From NCBI GenBank assembly GCA_028277345.1, contig JANQGM010000012.1, positions 16,408-80,407 of the forward strand: a stretch of 64,000 nt of DNA. The letters run 5' to 3'. Positions 38,339 to 48,042 of this stretch are shown here, piece after piece. The stretch comes from Candidatus Bipolaricaulota bacterium (GTDB lineage: Bacteria > Bipolaricaulota > Bipolaricaulia > UBA7950 > UBA9294). Numbering within the stretch: the first letter of the stretch is position 1; each line of letters begins with the position of its first letter. The notes beneath the pieces are model-generated. The model searched no databases. It was given only the letters and a program-made list of their open reading frames with translations, and was not told the DNA's origin. The position numbers and the translations under genes are program-made.

Positions 38339-39570
38339 GATCCCACATCCCATCGAAGCCGTCGCACGGCCACTGCCGAACAGACGAGGATCCAAAGGAG
38401 GGGGACCAACACCGGCCACGGCCACGGCATGAGCGTCCCCGCCTGGATGCCCACGCTCTGACGCAGCGCCTCCAACACATAGGTGACGGGATTTGCATAC
38501 ACCAGGATCATGAGGAAGATCGGCAGGCCGACGATCGGAAAGAACATGCCCGAAAGAAACATCATCGGCATGTTGAGGATGTTGGCGATGGCCATGCCGC
38601 CGTTGGCGGAGCGGGCGAAGGAGGTGATGAGAAAGCCAAAGGCCAGAAACGTGGCCGAGGCCAGGATCAACAGCAAGACGGTGTGCCAGGACGAGAACTG
38701 GAGCGTCGCGCCGAAGGCGAGCCTCCCCAGTAAGAGTACCAGTGCGAATTGAATCGCGCAGAAGATCACGTGTCCGACGCCGAACCCCAGCAGGTACTGC
38801 CGCACGGACAGCGGTGTCACCCAGTACTGTCTTAGCACCTTCCCCTCCCGATTGTAGAGGATGGTGCCCGGAACGCCGAACAAGCCGGTGGTGAAGAATC
38901 CCATCAGCACGATGCTGGGCAGGACATAGTTGACGTACGGCACCTCGGAGTCCGCCTGCTCCTGCTGCGTCCACTCGGTGACCACGTCGATGGAGGCCGC
39001 TTCGTCGTACAGTCCCATTTGGGCGAGCAAGTTCCGATCCAAACCGGCCAGGATTTGCTCGATGATGGCGGCGGCGGTCTCCGACGCGACGCTGGTTTGG
39101 CTCATGTAAAGCTGCAGTCCGGCTTCGACGGAGGGTTGAGGAGATTGGCCGCCCGCTTGTAGAGACTGCAGGACGTTTCGGTCAAATCCGGGCGGGATGA
39201 CGAGCACGGCGGCTCGGTTTCCTCGGCGAAGCTGCTCGATCTCCTTTTCCTGAAAGGCGTCAAGGGCGTCGGTCGAGGCCGGTGTACGTAGCGAAAACAG
39301 GGGGCGCTCGCCCGGAGTTTCAGAGAGCGTGAGGCTGGAGAAGAGTTCGCGGACGATGGCGGAAGGCGAGAAGGCGGCGTCCGAGGACGCGGCTTCGCGA
39401 TCGATCAACGCGATGGTGAAATGGATCTCCGGATCCTGTCCCAGCCTTCCGAAGATAAGGGTGAGGATGGTGAGTAAGAAGAGCGGAAAGACCAGGAACC
39501 AAAACAAGGTGTCTTTCTCCCGAATCCCGGCGATGACGTGTGCCCGAGCGAGTGCAAAGATACCCTTCAT
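38335..39570 (-). CDS. ABC-2 type transporter permease
   Basis: MKGIFALARAHVIAGIREKDTLFWFLVFPLFLLTILTLIFG; overlaps both neighbours in the operon. Confidence 0.85.
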   Translation of the reverse strand: MKGIFALARAHVIAGIREKDTLFWFLVFPLFLLTILTLIFGRLGQDPEIHFTIALIDREAASSDAAFSPSAIVRELFSSLTLSETPGERPLFSLRTPASTDALDAFQEKEIEQLRRGNRAAVLVIPPGFDRNVLQSLQAGGQSPQPSVEAGLQLYMSQTSVASETAAAIIEQILAGLDRNLLAQMGLYDEAASIDVVTEWTQQEQADSEVPYVNYVLPSIVLMGFFTTGLFGVPGTILYNREGKVLRQYWVTPLSVRQYLLGFGVGHVIFCAIQFALVLLLGRLAFGATLQFSSWHTVLLLILASATFLAFGFLITSFARSANGGMAIANILNMPMMFLSGMFFPIVGLPIFLMILVYANPVTYVLEALRQSVGIQAGTLMPWPWPVLVPLLWILVCSAVAVRRLRWDVGS

Positions 39571-40490
39571 TCTCGCAACGTCCTTCCCGTCATGGAGAGA
39601 AAGACATCCTCGAGATTCGGCTGGCGAACGCGCAAGTCGCGAAGCGGCACCGCCGTCTCCTCCGACCACTGCAGCAGCTGGGCCATTGTCTTCGGAAGCA
39701 TCGAGGTTTCCATGGTGACGCGCTCTCCCTCCAGGCGAACCTGCTCGCAGCAGGCGTCAAGGACGCGAACGGCATCATTCGGAGGGTCGTCCCAGCGGAA
39801 CTCGATCAAGGTTTCGTGGCCCAGGGATGCGGTCAAATCGTGCGGAGAACCGGAGGCAATGATCTTTCCGTGGTCCATGATGCAAATGGCGTCTGAGAGC
39901 TCCTCGGCTTCTTCCATGTAATGGGTTGTGAGAATGAGGGTCTTCCCGTCCGCCTTGAGGCGCTCGATGACATCCCACAGGTTCCGTCGCGCCTGAGGAT
40001 CGAGGCCGGTGGTGGGTTCATCCAAGAAGATGAGATCGGGATCGTTGACCAGGGCGACTCCCACAGCCATCCGCTGTTTCTGTCCGCCTGAAAGGTTGCG
40101 GACTTGCGCTCCCGCCTTCTCTGTCAGTGCGACGAGGTCCAGTACTTCGGAAATGGGCCGGCTGGACGAGAAGAACGAGGCGAACAACTGGATAATCTCC
40201 TTGACCTTCAGATGGGGCTCGAAGCCGCCGTCCTGCAGCAGGACGCCCATGCGCTGCTTGGCGGCCCTTGAGACACGGGACATGACGTCGCCGAACAGAA
40301 CGAGTTCGCCGCTGTCGGGCACGCGAATGCCCTCCAGAATCTCCAGGGTGGTTGTCTTGCCTGCGCCGTTTGGACCGAGCATCGTGAACACTTCGCCGGT
40401 TTGAACATCGAATGATACGCCGTCGACGGCATGCACGTCGCCATAGTGTTTTTTGAGATCCAATACCTTCAGCGTGTAGTCCGCTTGCAT
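39567..40490 (-). CDS. ABC transporter ATP-binding protein
   Basis: Walker A GPNGAGKTTT, signature LSGGQKQRM, Walker B LIFLDEPTTGLDPQAR. Confidence 0.95.
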   Translation of the reverse strand: MQADYTLKVLDLKKHYGDVHAVDGVSFDVQTGEVFTMLGPNGAGKTTTLEILEGIRVPDSGELVLFGDVMSRVSRAAKQRMGVLLQDGGFEPHLKVKEIIQLFASFFSSSRPISEVLDLVALTEKAGAQVRNLSGGQKQRMAVGVALVNDPDLIFLDEPTTGLDPQARRNLWDVIERLKADGKTLILTTHYMEEAEELSDAICIMDHGKIIASGSPHDLTASLGHETLIEFRWDDPPNDAVRVLDACCEQVRLEGERVTMETSMLPKTMAQLLQWSEETAVPLRDLRVRQPNLEDVFLSMTGRTLRE

Positions 40491-41347
40491 CAGGTTCCCT
40501 CCGAAGCTTCTGTCGTGTGGTGAGGCTCAAGCTTACCGCAGAATGCGACGGGCGGACAGGCGGCATTGGGATGAAGTGCCGCGATCGAAGAGGCGGTCCA
40601 TGTTGGCTCGATTCCGGTTGACTCGATCTCGGCTTCGTTGGAGATGCCCGAAAGCACGAGCAACGTGTCGATTCCAACGCGACGCCCTCCCAGAATATCG
40701 GTCTCCAGCCGATCTCCGATCATTAGCGCCTTGCCTTGCCGTCCTCCGGCAGCCTGTCGTGCGAGATCATAGGGATCGCGCTCTGGTTTGCCGATAACGT
40801 GCTGAGGGGCGTGCCCCATCCCTCGAAAGGCGCCCACGATGGCGCCTGCTCCCGGCTTGAGACCTCCTGGAGTCGGGTAGGTGCCGTCTTCATTGGTGGC
40901 AAGCAACTGTGCGCCCGAGTTCAGTGCTTCAAGGCCTGCGGCGAGCTTTTCGTAGGTCAGCGAACGATCCATGCCGGCGACGACCCACTCGGCATGTGGC
41001 GCGGTTTCGGCAATGCGATGGTCGGCGGAGCGAAGCTCACAGGTGAGTCCGTCTTCTCCAATCGGCCAAACGCGAACGCTGCCATACCGGGTTCGCAGGA
41101 ACTCGGCGGCGGCAAAGGACGAGCAGACGATGTCCTGCTTCGCGAACTGGAATCCGAGGCTGCAAAGTCGATTTGCGTGCTGCTCCCGGGAGCGCGTGGA
41201 ATTGTTGGTCACGACGATGGCTCTCCCAAGTTGCTGAAGCTGCCGAACGGCCTCGGCGGCCCCTTCAATAGGCTGGGTGTCGTGGACCAACACCCCGTCA
41301 ACATCGAGCAAAAAGAGATCGTAGCGTTGGATATCCCAGGCAGTCAT
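40490..41347 (-). CDS. HAD-IIA family hydrolase (NagD-like)
   Basis: LFLLDVDGVLVHDTQPIEGA, VVTNNSTRS, KPERDPYD, MIGDRLETDI. Confidence 0.9.
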   Translation of the reverse strand: MTAWDIQRYDLFLLDVDGVLVHDTQPIEGAAEAVRQLQQLGRAIVVTNNSTRSREQHANRLCSLGFQFAKQDIVCSSFAAAEFLRTRYGSVRVWPIGEDGLTCELRSADHRIAETAPHAEWVVAGMDRSLTYEKLAAGLEALNSGAQLLATNEDGTYPTPGGLKPGAGAIVGAFRGMGHAPQHVIGKPERDPYDLARQAAGGRQGKALMIGDRLETDILGGRRVGIDTLLVLSGISNEAEIESTGIEPTWTASSIAALHPNAACPPVAFCGKLEPHHTTEASEGT

Positions 41348-41386
41348 ATCACAGCTACCGTACCTCAATTCTCGAGTCCGTGCATC

Positions 41387-42928
41387 CTAGCGAGGCCATG
41401 CCAGCAACGCATAGACCACGAAGAAACCGAGAAGAATGATGAGGGGGCTCTCCTCCAGCTGGAAGATCCGTTGCGGAAGTGTGAACGAGCGCTTTCGAAT
41501 CGCGAGATAGAGTCCGCTGCCCAATCCGATGGCGAGGCCAGCCTCCACCATGTGGGCGAGGCTGAAGGCGTGCATGCTGATTCGGAACGAGGAGAGAAGA
41601 ATCTCCAAGGGCAGGAATAGCAGGATGCCTAACCCTAGCCAGGTATAGGCGGCCGTTCGCCAGGGACAGGTTTGCCCGTCCGACCGTGACCACAGGAGCG
41701 GGAAGAACCGTGCGAAAGCCGTGACGGTTCCAATCGAAATCAGAAAGATGATGAACCTCAATGCAAAGGAGTGAAGGCCGTCCTCAAGCACCGCCTTGGC
41801 GTCGAATCCCGCGAGAGGAGGGAGTCCGATGATGCCGAGAACGGCGACCCACAGGGCGGCGCGAACCGGCCAGGGAATCTTGCGCCGATGCTCGACCAAG
41901 ACTGAGAAGTCGGAACTGCCGACGCGCGCCGCGGCCTCTCCGACGGTTAGGAAGAGCAGGGATTTGAACAAGCCGTGCGCGACCGCATAGCTGAGGGCGC
42001 CCAGCCGGGCCACCGTCGAGCCGGCCCCGAAGCCGATGAGGATGTAGCCGATCTGGGAAAGGGTGGAGAAGGCGAGCAGCTTCTTGACGTCGTAGGTTTG
42101 CAGGGCATACAGGATGCCTAGCAGGCTGGTGAAGCTTCCCAGAACGATCAGGGGCAGTTGAAGCGGAAAGACATCGGCCAGGCGAAACAACTCAACGACT
42201 CCCATCTTGATGACGAGGCCGGACAGCATGGCGGAGACCGCCGGCATGGCGCGCGCATGCGCGGATGGGAGCCAAAGCGAAAACGTGAATACGCCCGCCT
42301 TGACTGCGATCCCGGCCACCAGCAGCGCACCGGCGAGCACTGTCCACGGTTGACCGGCCGCGTTTTGCACGTTCACACGCAGGAGATCGAGATCCAGACA
42401 ACCGCAATGGGCATAGACGACGGCGACGCCGAGAAGGAAAATGCTCATCCCGAAGGAAGAGAGGATGAGATACCGCAAGCTGGCCCAGATTTGGCGCGGC
42501 CGGCGTTCGTATCCCACCAGCAAGAAGCTAACCAGGGTGGTCAACTCGATGAGCAGGTAGGCGTTGAACAGGTCCTTGGTGAAGACCAGGGCGTAGCACG
42601 CGCCGATAAGCAGATGAAGAAGCATATGGAAATAACGGCGCAGGTGGGCTCGCCAGATGTAGAGATTGACGGCGACGCTCAGCGCCCACGCCAGCGCGGC
42701 GAACGTCAGTCCGATGCGGTCCCCGAAGAAATTGATTCCGATGCCGATTGGGGCGCCGCCGACGGATAGGGTCACCGGGGTCCCGTCGACGAGTTGAAGG
42801 GAGAGGAAGGTCAGGCAGACGGCGTCGAACAGGTGGGCGAGAATGGAGAAGGTCTTCTGCCCCTTCGGGAAGGTTACGGTGAGCAGTCCCACGGCAAAAC
42901 GGACGAGCGGAAGAAAGATCAGCGGCAT
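41387..42928 (-). CDS. Mrp-type antiporter subunit D-like proton-conducting membrane protein
   Basis: ELTTLVSFLLVGYERRPRQIWASLRYLILSSFGMSIFLLGVAVVYAHCG and LLAFSTLSQIGYILIGFG are proton_antipo_M-like. Confidence 0.88.
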   Translation of the reverse strand: MPLIFLPLVRFAVGLLTVTFPKGQKTFSILAHLFDAVCLTFLSLQLVDGTPVTLSVGGAPIGIGINFFGDRIGLTFAALAWALSVAVNLYIWRAHLRRYFHMLLHLLIGACYALVFTKDLFNAYLLIELTTLVSFLLVGYERRPRQIWASLRYLILSSFGMSIFLLGVAVVYAHCGCLDLDLLRVNVQNAAGQPWTVLAGALLVAGIAVKAGVFTFSLWLPSAHARAMPAVSAMLSGLVIKMGVVELFRLADVFPLQLPLIVLGSFTSLLGILYALQTYDVKKLLAFSTLSQIGYILIGFGAGSTVARLGALSYAVAHGLFKSLLFLTVGEAAARVGSSDFSVLVEHRRKIPWPVRAALWVAVLGIIGLPPLAGFDAKAVLEDGLHSFALRFIIFLISIGTVTAFARFFPLLWSRSDGQTCPWRTAAYTWLGLGILLFLPLEILLSSFRISMHAFSLAHMVEAGLAIGLGSGLYLAIRKRSFTLPQRIFQLEESPLIILLGFFVVYALLAWPR

Positions 42929-43287
42929 GGCATCTCCTCTTCCTCGTCCTTTTCCTTCTCGACTTCCTGCTCGATGCGAATGGAATCGGTCGTGTGGTAT
43001 CGCTCGACGAGGATCATCACGAAGACGAGGGCCAGCGCGAGGATGGCGAAATTGACGACGATGGCAGACAGCACGAGCGCCTGCGGCAATGGGTCGGCCA
43101 ACGGCGCCTGCAAACCGGGCACTTCAATGGGGGACACCGCGCCCGGCCGATCGCCGAGCGAGACGAGAAACAGAATGGCGGAAGAGTTCACCAACCCCAG
43201 CGCCAGCAGTTTGATCACGAGATCGCGGCGAAGGACCAGCCCCAAGACGCCCATGCCGAAAAGGATCCATGCGATCACCGCAGCCAT
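42919..43287 (-). CDS. Mrp-type antiporter subunit C (NuoK-like)
   Basis: MAAVIAWILFGMGVLGLVLRRDLVIKLLALGLVNSSAILFLVSLG; ALVLSAIVVNFAILALALVFVMILVERYHT. Confidence 0.88.
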   Translation of the reverse strand: MAAVIAWILFGMGVLGLVLRRDLVIKLLALGLVNSSAILFLVSLGDRPGAVSPIEVPGLQAPLADPLPQALVLSAIVVNFAILALALVFVMILVERYHTTDSIRIEQEVEKEKDEEEEMPCR

Positions 43288-43991
43288 CAGAGTTCCCCCC
43301 GGTGTTGGGCAAACGAGACGATGGCGATCCAAGCGCCGATCAGCACCTTCGACGCGATCAAGAGGTTGTAGATCAGAATGGAGCCCCCGCTGAGCAGATG
43401 GCCCGGCGTTCCCCGGGGCAGCAGGTCGGTCAACGGCGTGCGTCCCAGAAGGACAGGGAATAGAACATAGGCGATCAACAGCAGGAGTACACCCTTTTCC
43501 ACCCGCCCCAATCGTTTGGGCGAGAGCCGCTGCTCGGCTTCTTTCATACCCAATGCGATTCCAACGTAGAGCAGGCCGCTGGCCGCGATCACCCCGGATG
43601 CAAAGCCGCCGCCGGGAGAGAGGTGGCCGAACAGGACGAAAAACAAGCTCAACAGAAAGGCGAGCGGACTGAGCAGGCTGACAGCCGTTCGAACGACCTC
43701 GGACTCCATGAGCCTGGGCAGCCGGACGGCTTTGGAGCGCGCCAAGTAGTGCTGAATTCCAAGAATGGCGACGGAGAAGACAAGGACTTCAAGCAGCGTA
43801 TCCAACAGCCGGTAATTGAGGTAAATCCCGGTGACGCGGTTGATGGCGCCGGTTTCTTCTACGGGACGTGCGAGATAGAGGGGCGTCTCAAGCGGCTGCG
43901 GGCGATCCGAGAAATAAGTCCAAGCGATCGTTCCAATGAATCCGACCACGATGAGCGCGGCGATGAGAGTGAGGCGGCGGGACTGTCTCAT
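43287..43991 (-). CDS. Mrp-type antiporter subunit B (MnhB domain)
   Basis: TGIYLNYRLLDTLLEVLVFSVAILGI; LFVLFGHLSPGGGFASGVIAASGLLYVGIALG. Confidence 0.88.
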   Translation of the reverse strand: MRQSRRLTLIAALIVVGFIGTIAWTYFSDRPQPLETPLYLARPVEETGAINRVTGIYLNYRLLDTLLEVLVFSVAILGIQHYLARSKAVRLPRLMESEVVRTAVSLLSPLAFLLSLFFVLFGHLSPGGGFASGVIAASGLLYVGIALGMKEAEQRLSPKRLGRVEKGVLLLLIAYVLFPVLLGRTPLTDLLPRGTPGHLLSGGSILIYNLLIASKVLIGAWIAIVSFAQHRGEL

Positions 43992-44797
43992 ACGACGTAC
44001 CTCCGAATCATCGCATCCAAGCGTCCCGAGCTTCGTAGCCGCTGGAGATAGTTCGCGTAGTCGCGGGCGATCTCCTGGCGATTCTCGGAGACGAGGAAGC
44101 CGTAGGCGAACGTTCCGTCCCTTCGTGTCAGCCCCTCCAGGTCAATGCCTCGGCGCGAGAGGGCGAGGACACGGGCCAAGTCGAGCGAATGAACGACGGA
44201 GGGAAGCATCTGATGACGCCCATGGTCGGCGAGATCCACGAAATATCCCTCGTAATCCGGATGCGCAGGATGGGCCGTCTCCTCGTTTTCGTCGGAAACT
44301 TCGGCGGCGGAATAGCTGAAGAGGCCGGTCTCCAAGTGGGGCGGAGTGGCGCGAACACCGGTTGGCGGTGCGCTTGAAATCAATCCTCCAGCGCCCAGAT
44401 CGGCTTCCCCATGCGAGAGCAACCAGTGAATGCGGCGCATGGGGACGAATCGCACGGTCAGATCGAGGCCGATTTCGCGGGCGAAGCCGGCCAGGATCTC
44501 ATATTCCAAGCCCGTGATTCGATCTCCTTCCCTCGCCATCAGCCCTGGGACTTCATCGGCCACGACGATCAACCGTCCCGTCCTGCGAATGGCCAGGACG
44601 TAGATGGCGGTGACCAGGGCGGCGCCGATGGTGGCTTCGGTAATGGCGACATCGGGCGCGTGCATGAGCAGATAGGCGGCGGCCAGCAGGAAGCTGAAGA
44701 GGCCCATGCCGATGAGCGCTGAAAGTCGCCTCGATTGGAGAAGAGCAATGCCCGCGACAATGGGAAGGAATCCGAGGAGAATCCACTGAGCCGTCAT
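43988..44797 (-). CDS. Fusion: MbhD/DUF4040-like membrane subunit plus SBP_bac_3-like solute-binding domain
   Basis: N-terminal LLMHAPDVAITEATIGAALVTAIYVLAIRRTG (DUF4040-like). C-terminal VPGLMAREGDRITGLEYEILAGFAREIGLDLTVRFVPMRRIHWLLSHGEADLGAGGLISS...YANYLQRLRSSGRLDAMIRRY (SBP_bac_3-like). Confidence 0.82.
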   Translation of the reverse strand: MTAQWILLGFLPIVAGIALLQSRRLSALIGMGLFSFLLAAAYLLMHAPDVAITEATIGAALVTAIYVLAIRRTGRLIVVADEVPGLMAREGDRITGLEYEILAGFAREIGLDLTVRFVPMRRIHWLLSHGEADLGAGGLISSAPPTGVRATPPHLETGLFSYSAAEVSDENEETAHPAHPDYEGYFVDLADHGRHQMLPSVVHSLDLARVLALSRRGIDLEGLTRRDGTFAYGFLVSENRQEIARDYANYLQRLRSSGRLDAMIRRYVV

Positions 44798-45087
44798 TCG
44801 GTATCCCCTTCCCGATGGTGTTGGACGAACGCGCTTCGCGCGATACTGTGTGTGACAATGGGATTGGTCACCAACAGGACAAGCATCAGTAGGATCAAGG
44901 TGATGTCGTGACGATCCCATCCCGATCGAAGGACGAGGCCCAGCAGGATGAGGACCAAGCCGGCGTTATCCGACACGCCGCTTGCTTGAAGCCGGGAATA
45001 GATGTCGTGGAATCGAAGCATGCCCAGTGAGCCGATGAAGACGAATCCCAGCCCGAGCGCCATCAGAAGGGTCGATGTGAGGGTCAT
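44794..45087 (-). CDS. Mrp-type antiporter subunit G
   Basis: GLGFVFIGSLGMLRFHDIYSRLQASGVSDNAGLVLILLGLVL; TNPIVTHSIARSAF. Confidence 0.92.
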   Translation of the reverse strand: MTLTSTLLMALGLGFVFIGSLGMLRFHDIYSRLQASGVSDNAGLVLILLGLVLRSGWDRHDITLILLMLVLLVTNPIVTHSIARSAFVQHHREGDTE

Positions 45088-45338
45088 CGATGCCCACCTC
45101 CCCGCTCCAAGAAGCGCGAGAGAATGACGACGCCTAGGAAACTCAAGGCGGCGTACCCGACGGCGACATCCAGAAAGGCGGTTTCTGCGCCGGCGATGGC
45201 GACCAGGCACAGCAGTACCACGATTCGATTGGACGCGGAATTGTACGCCAGCAGCCGATCCCAGGATGTCGGACCGCGCCAGAGCAGCGGTAACAGGGGC
45301 GCCAGCGAGAGGAGAAGCGCGATTTCAATGATCGCCAT
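45084..45338 (-). CDS. Mrp-type antiporter subunit F
   Basis: GPTSWDRLLAYNSASNRIVVLLCLVAI; AVGYAALSFLGVVILSRFLERG. Confidence 0.88.
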   Translation of the reverse strand: MAIIEIALLLSLAPLLPLLWRGPTSWDRLLAYNSASNRIVVLLCLVAIAGAETAFLDVAVGYAALSFLGVVILSRFLERGGGHR

Positions 45339-45819
45339 GTGCGTCCTCCTCAAACAGCCTTTGCAAACGGGCTTCTAGGGATTCCTTGATCTCGCGCCAA
45401 TCCGATTTTCCCGTTTCATCTTGGAGCCAGTGGATGTATAGCAAATCCTCCTCGACAAGCAACGAAATGGTCGATGGCGTGAGGGTGATCGAATTGAGCA
45501 GGATGAAGCGTCCGGTGGGATCCTCAAGGCGAAGCGGCAGTGCCATCAGCTGTCCTCGCCCTCCGCTTCGCAGGATCATTCTGCTGGTAGATAGGGTGGA
45601 ACGGAGGAAGCGCCATGCCAACGTCAGCGCAAAAAGCAGGAAACGAAGGGGATGACGGGCCAGGGGAAGAAACGAAGTGGAAGAAGCCGGCATGGCCACA
45701 CGCCAGAATTCGACGGCCAGACACGCGCAGATGCCGCCTGCGAGCAGATAGGAGGGCGCCAATGAGCGGGTCAGGGCAATCCACACCAACCACAGCAATC
45801 CAGCCCCAAGTATCAGCAC
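45325..45819 (-). CDS. Mrp-type antiporter subunit E
   Basis: LLNSITLTPSTISLLVEEDLLYIHWL is typical of MnhE; N-terminal TM region. Confidence 0.9.
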   Translation of the reverse strand: MLILGAGLLWLVWIALTRSLAPSYLLAGGICACLAVEFWRVAMPASSTSFLPLARHPLRFLLFALTLAWRFLRSTLSTSRMILRSGGRGQLMALPLRLEDPTGRFILLNSITLTPSTISLLVEEDLLYIHWLQDETGKSDWREIKESLEARLQRLFEEDAHGDH

Positions 45820-45871
45820 GATTGATCGACTCCCTCTCTATTGGCCATGGGTCTTATGCTCGTCTCAGCGG

Positions 45872-46834
45872 CTATTCTTCGATCGATACGCGAAGATCAT
45901 CGTAATAGGCATTGCAGGTTTCTGTCAGGCTCTCCTCGCCAATGAGGATTACCCACTGCGAACTGTCATCAAAAGGAGCATCGAGTGGACCGTCCATCCA
46001 GGGGTCGTCATCGATCAGAAACTCGTACGAGTCTCGGCCGAACCGGAAGGTGTACGTGTGCCAGCGGTAGACCTCAGGCTCGTAGCCAATGGGATGTCCG
46101 ACGTCTGTTCCCAGTGACGATGGGACCTGGATGTAGGAACCATCCTTGACGTTTGTAAAGAGGTAGTAGGGCAGGGCGCCGACCAGGGAATCGATCTCGG
46201 CGCGTGCCGGAGCGAACAAGAAGGTATGAAAGTCTTGATTTCGCAACGTCATGATGCGGCAAGAGAAGACGGCTTCTTGTCCGACACGCAACGGGGGTAG
46301 CTCGATGGCGCGATACCTGCGATGCCAGCGGCTGGCCGCGCTGCGAATGTAGAGCGCATTGCCGGAGGAGCCGTGAATGAAGTCGATCTGAGCGTCGTTC
46401 GCGGAGGCCCATGTGGGGTCGAGGACCCAGCGCGCCAATGAGGCGTCGGCATCCGAGAAGTCCTCTTCCAAGAGGACTGTGCCTGAGCGTGCGTAAACGA
46501 CGAGCGGCTGGGCGTAGCGATCGGTTTCGCCGTTGGCATCTTCGACAACGAGCTCAATGGAGTAGGTGCCCGGAAAGGCGAGCGATGTATTCACTTGCTG
46601 GCCGGCCAACGTCTGGCCGTCGCTCAGTTGCCAACGATACGACACCAGCGATCCGCTACCCACAGAGGTTGACGCGTCGAGGGTAAACGTCTCGTTGGCA
46701 TAGATAATGGTGGGATTGACGGTGAAATCGGCTTGAGGGCCGGGCTGAAAGAACTCGCATCCCACAAGACAGATGGCCAAGAACGCTCCCAGCGCGAGCC
46801 AACGTCCTATCCGGTTCAGCCGGTGTCTAGCCAA
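45872..46834 (-). CDS. PKD-domain lipoprotein
   Basis: Lipobox-like ICLVGC; PKD ADFTVNPTIIYANETFTLDASTS...YSIELVVEDANGE; C-terminal jellyroll-like domain. Confidence 0.75.
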   Translation of the reverse strand: MARHRLNRIGRWLALGAFLAICLVGCEFFQPGPQADFTVNPTIIYANETFTLDASTSVGSGSLVSYRWQLSDGQTLAGQQVNTSLAFPGTYSIELVVEDANGETDRYAQPLVVYARSGTVLLEEDFSDADASLARWVLDPTWASANDAQIDFIHGSSGNALYIRSAASRWHRRYRAIELPPLRVGQEAVFSCRIMTLRNQDFHTFLFAPARAEIDSLVGALPYYLFTNVKDGSYIQVPSSLGTDVGHPIGYEPEVYRWHTYTFRFGRDSYEFLIDDDPWMDGPLDAPFDDSSQWVILIGEESLTETCNAYYDDLRVSIEE

Positions 46835-47915
46835 CGGAGATCAACTCCTTCTTGGGAAAGGCGGTGATGACCTCGCATCCCTCATCGGTAATGATGACAT
46901 CGTCTTCGATGCGAACGCCGCCGTAGCCGGTGAAATAGATGCCCGGCTCGATGGTTACGACCATCCCCGTCTCAAGCGTATCCTGGCTCAACGGAGATAG
47001 GCCCGGAGGTTCGTGGACTTCAAGGCCGATTCCATGCCCCAACCCGTGTCCGAATTGCGGACCAAAGCCCGCTTCGGAAATGAAGTCTCGAGCAATCGCA
47101 TCCGCCTCGATCCCCGTCATCCCAGCGCGGACGGCGTCGATGGCGCGGCAATTGGCCTGGAGTACGGTCTCATAAATCTCTCTGGCGCGAGCATCGGGAT
47201 CCCCCACGACGAAGGTCCGAGTGATGTCAGAGCGGTACCCATTGACGTTCGCTCCGAAATCAAAAAGCAAGAGGTGACCGGGCTCAAGACGAGCCGGATG
47301 ATGGACAGGGCTGTAATGGTTGAGAGCGGTATTGGCGCCCGTCGAGCAGTTGACGCTAAACGCAAGCCCCTCTGTATCGGCTTGACGGATCAGCCACTCC
47401 AGTTGGAGAGCGACTTCGGCTTCGTTCATCCCCACGCGAATCCAGGATATCAGCTCATTCAAGGCGGCATCGGCGATCTGAGCGGCCGTGCGCAGGTGGG
47501 CCAGTTCTCCGGGCGTTTTCGTTTTCCGGAGTTGAGCGACCGGATCCCGCACGGGAGTCAAATCGAGGGCGCCCAGCTTGGAGAGTTCTTCCAGCCAGTA
47601 GACGCTGGCGCGAGCGGATGCGAACGTTACAGTCTTCAAGTTTCGGTTGACCAGCGCTTCATGCAGACCCTTGACATTCCAACCTCGACCCTCTTCGATC
47701 GCCAGCTGATCCGTTTCCTGGTTGGCTTGCTCCGTGTAGCGGGAATCCGTAAGGAGCACGGCCTGATTACCCGAAAGAATGAGAGAACCCTCTCCTGTGA
47801 ATCCCGTTAAGTAGCGAAGCGTGACGGGATCCGAATCTTCCAGATTCACCGCGATGAAGGCGTCGGTGGACAATGAATCCAAGAGGCGTTGTCGGCGGTC
47901 TGCGAAATCGGTCAT
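46827..47915 (-). CDS. Xaa-Pro aminopeptidase (M24)
   Basis: FDFGANVNGYRSDITRTFVVG, GHGLGHGIGLEVHEPP, VVTIEPGIYF. Confidence 0.95.
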   Translation of the reverse strand: MTDFADRRQRLLDSLSTDAFIAVNLEDSDPVTLRYLTGFTGEGSLILSGNQAVLLTDSRYTEQANQETDQLAIEEGRGWNVKGLHEALVNRNLKTVTFASARASVYWLEELSKLGALDLTPVRDPVAQLRKTKTPGELAHLRTAAQIADAALNELISWIRVGMNEAEVALQLEWLIRQADTEGLAFSVNCSTGANTALNHYSPVHHPARLEPGHLLLFDFGANVNGYRSDITRTFVVGDPDARAREIYETVLQANCRAIDAVRAGMTGIEADAIARDFISEAGFGPQFGHGLGHGIGLEVHEPPGLSPLSQDTLETGMVVTIEPGIYFTGYGGVRIEDDVIITDEGCEVITAFPKKELISVG

Positions 47916-48004
47916 GGTTCCCCTTTCGGCGTCATGAAGATCATTCGACGATGAATCTCGGGTTTCAATACCTCACAGAATGAGCCTAAACCAGTCAAAG
48001 GCGC

Positions 48005-48033
48005 TTGTCAACGCGAAAAACGACAGCTATACT
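48005..48033 (+). promoter_or_regulatory. Sigma-70-like promoter for pheS
   Basis: TTGTCA (48005-48010), 17-bp spacer, TATACT (48028-48033); ATG at 48043. Confidence 0.7.
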
Positions 48034-48042
48034 CCCCGGACT

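Noticed and set aside
37260-38498. 412-aa minus-strand ORF in an alternate frame
   Set aside because: Overlaps the ABC-2 permease gene in another frame; Arg/His-rich composition typical of a shadow ORF.
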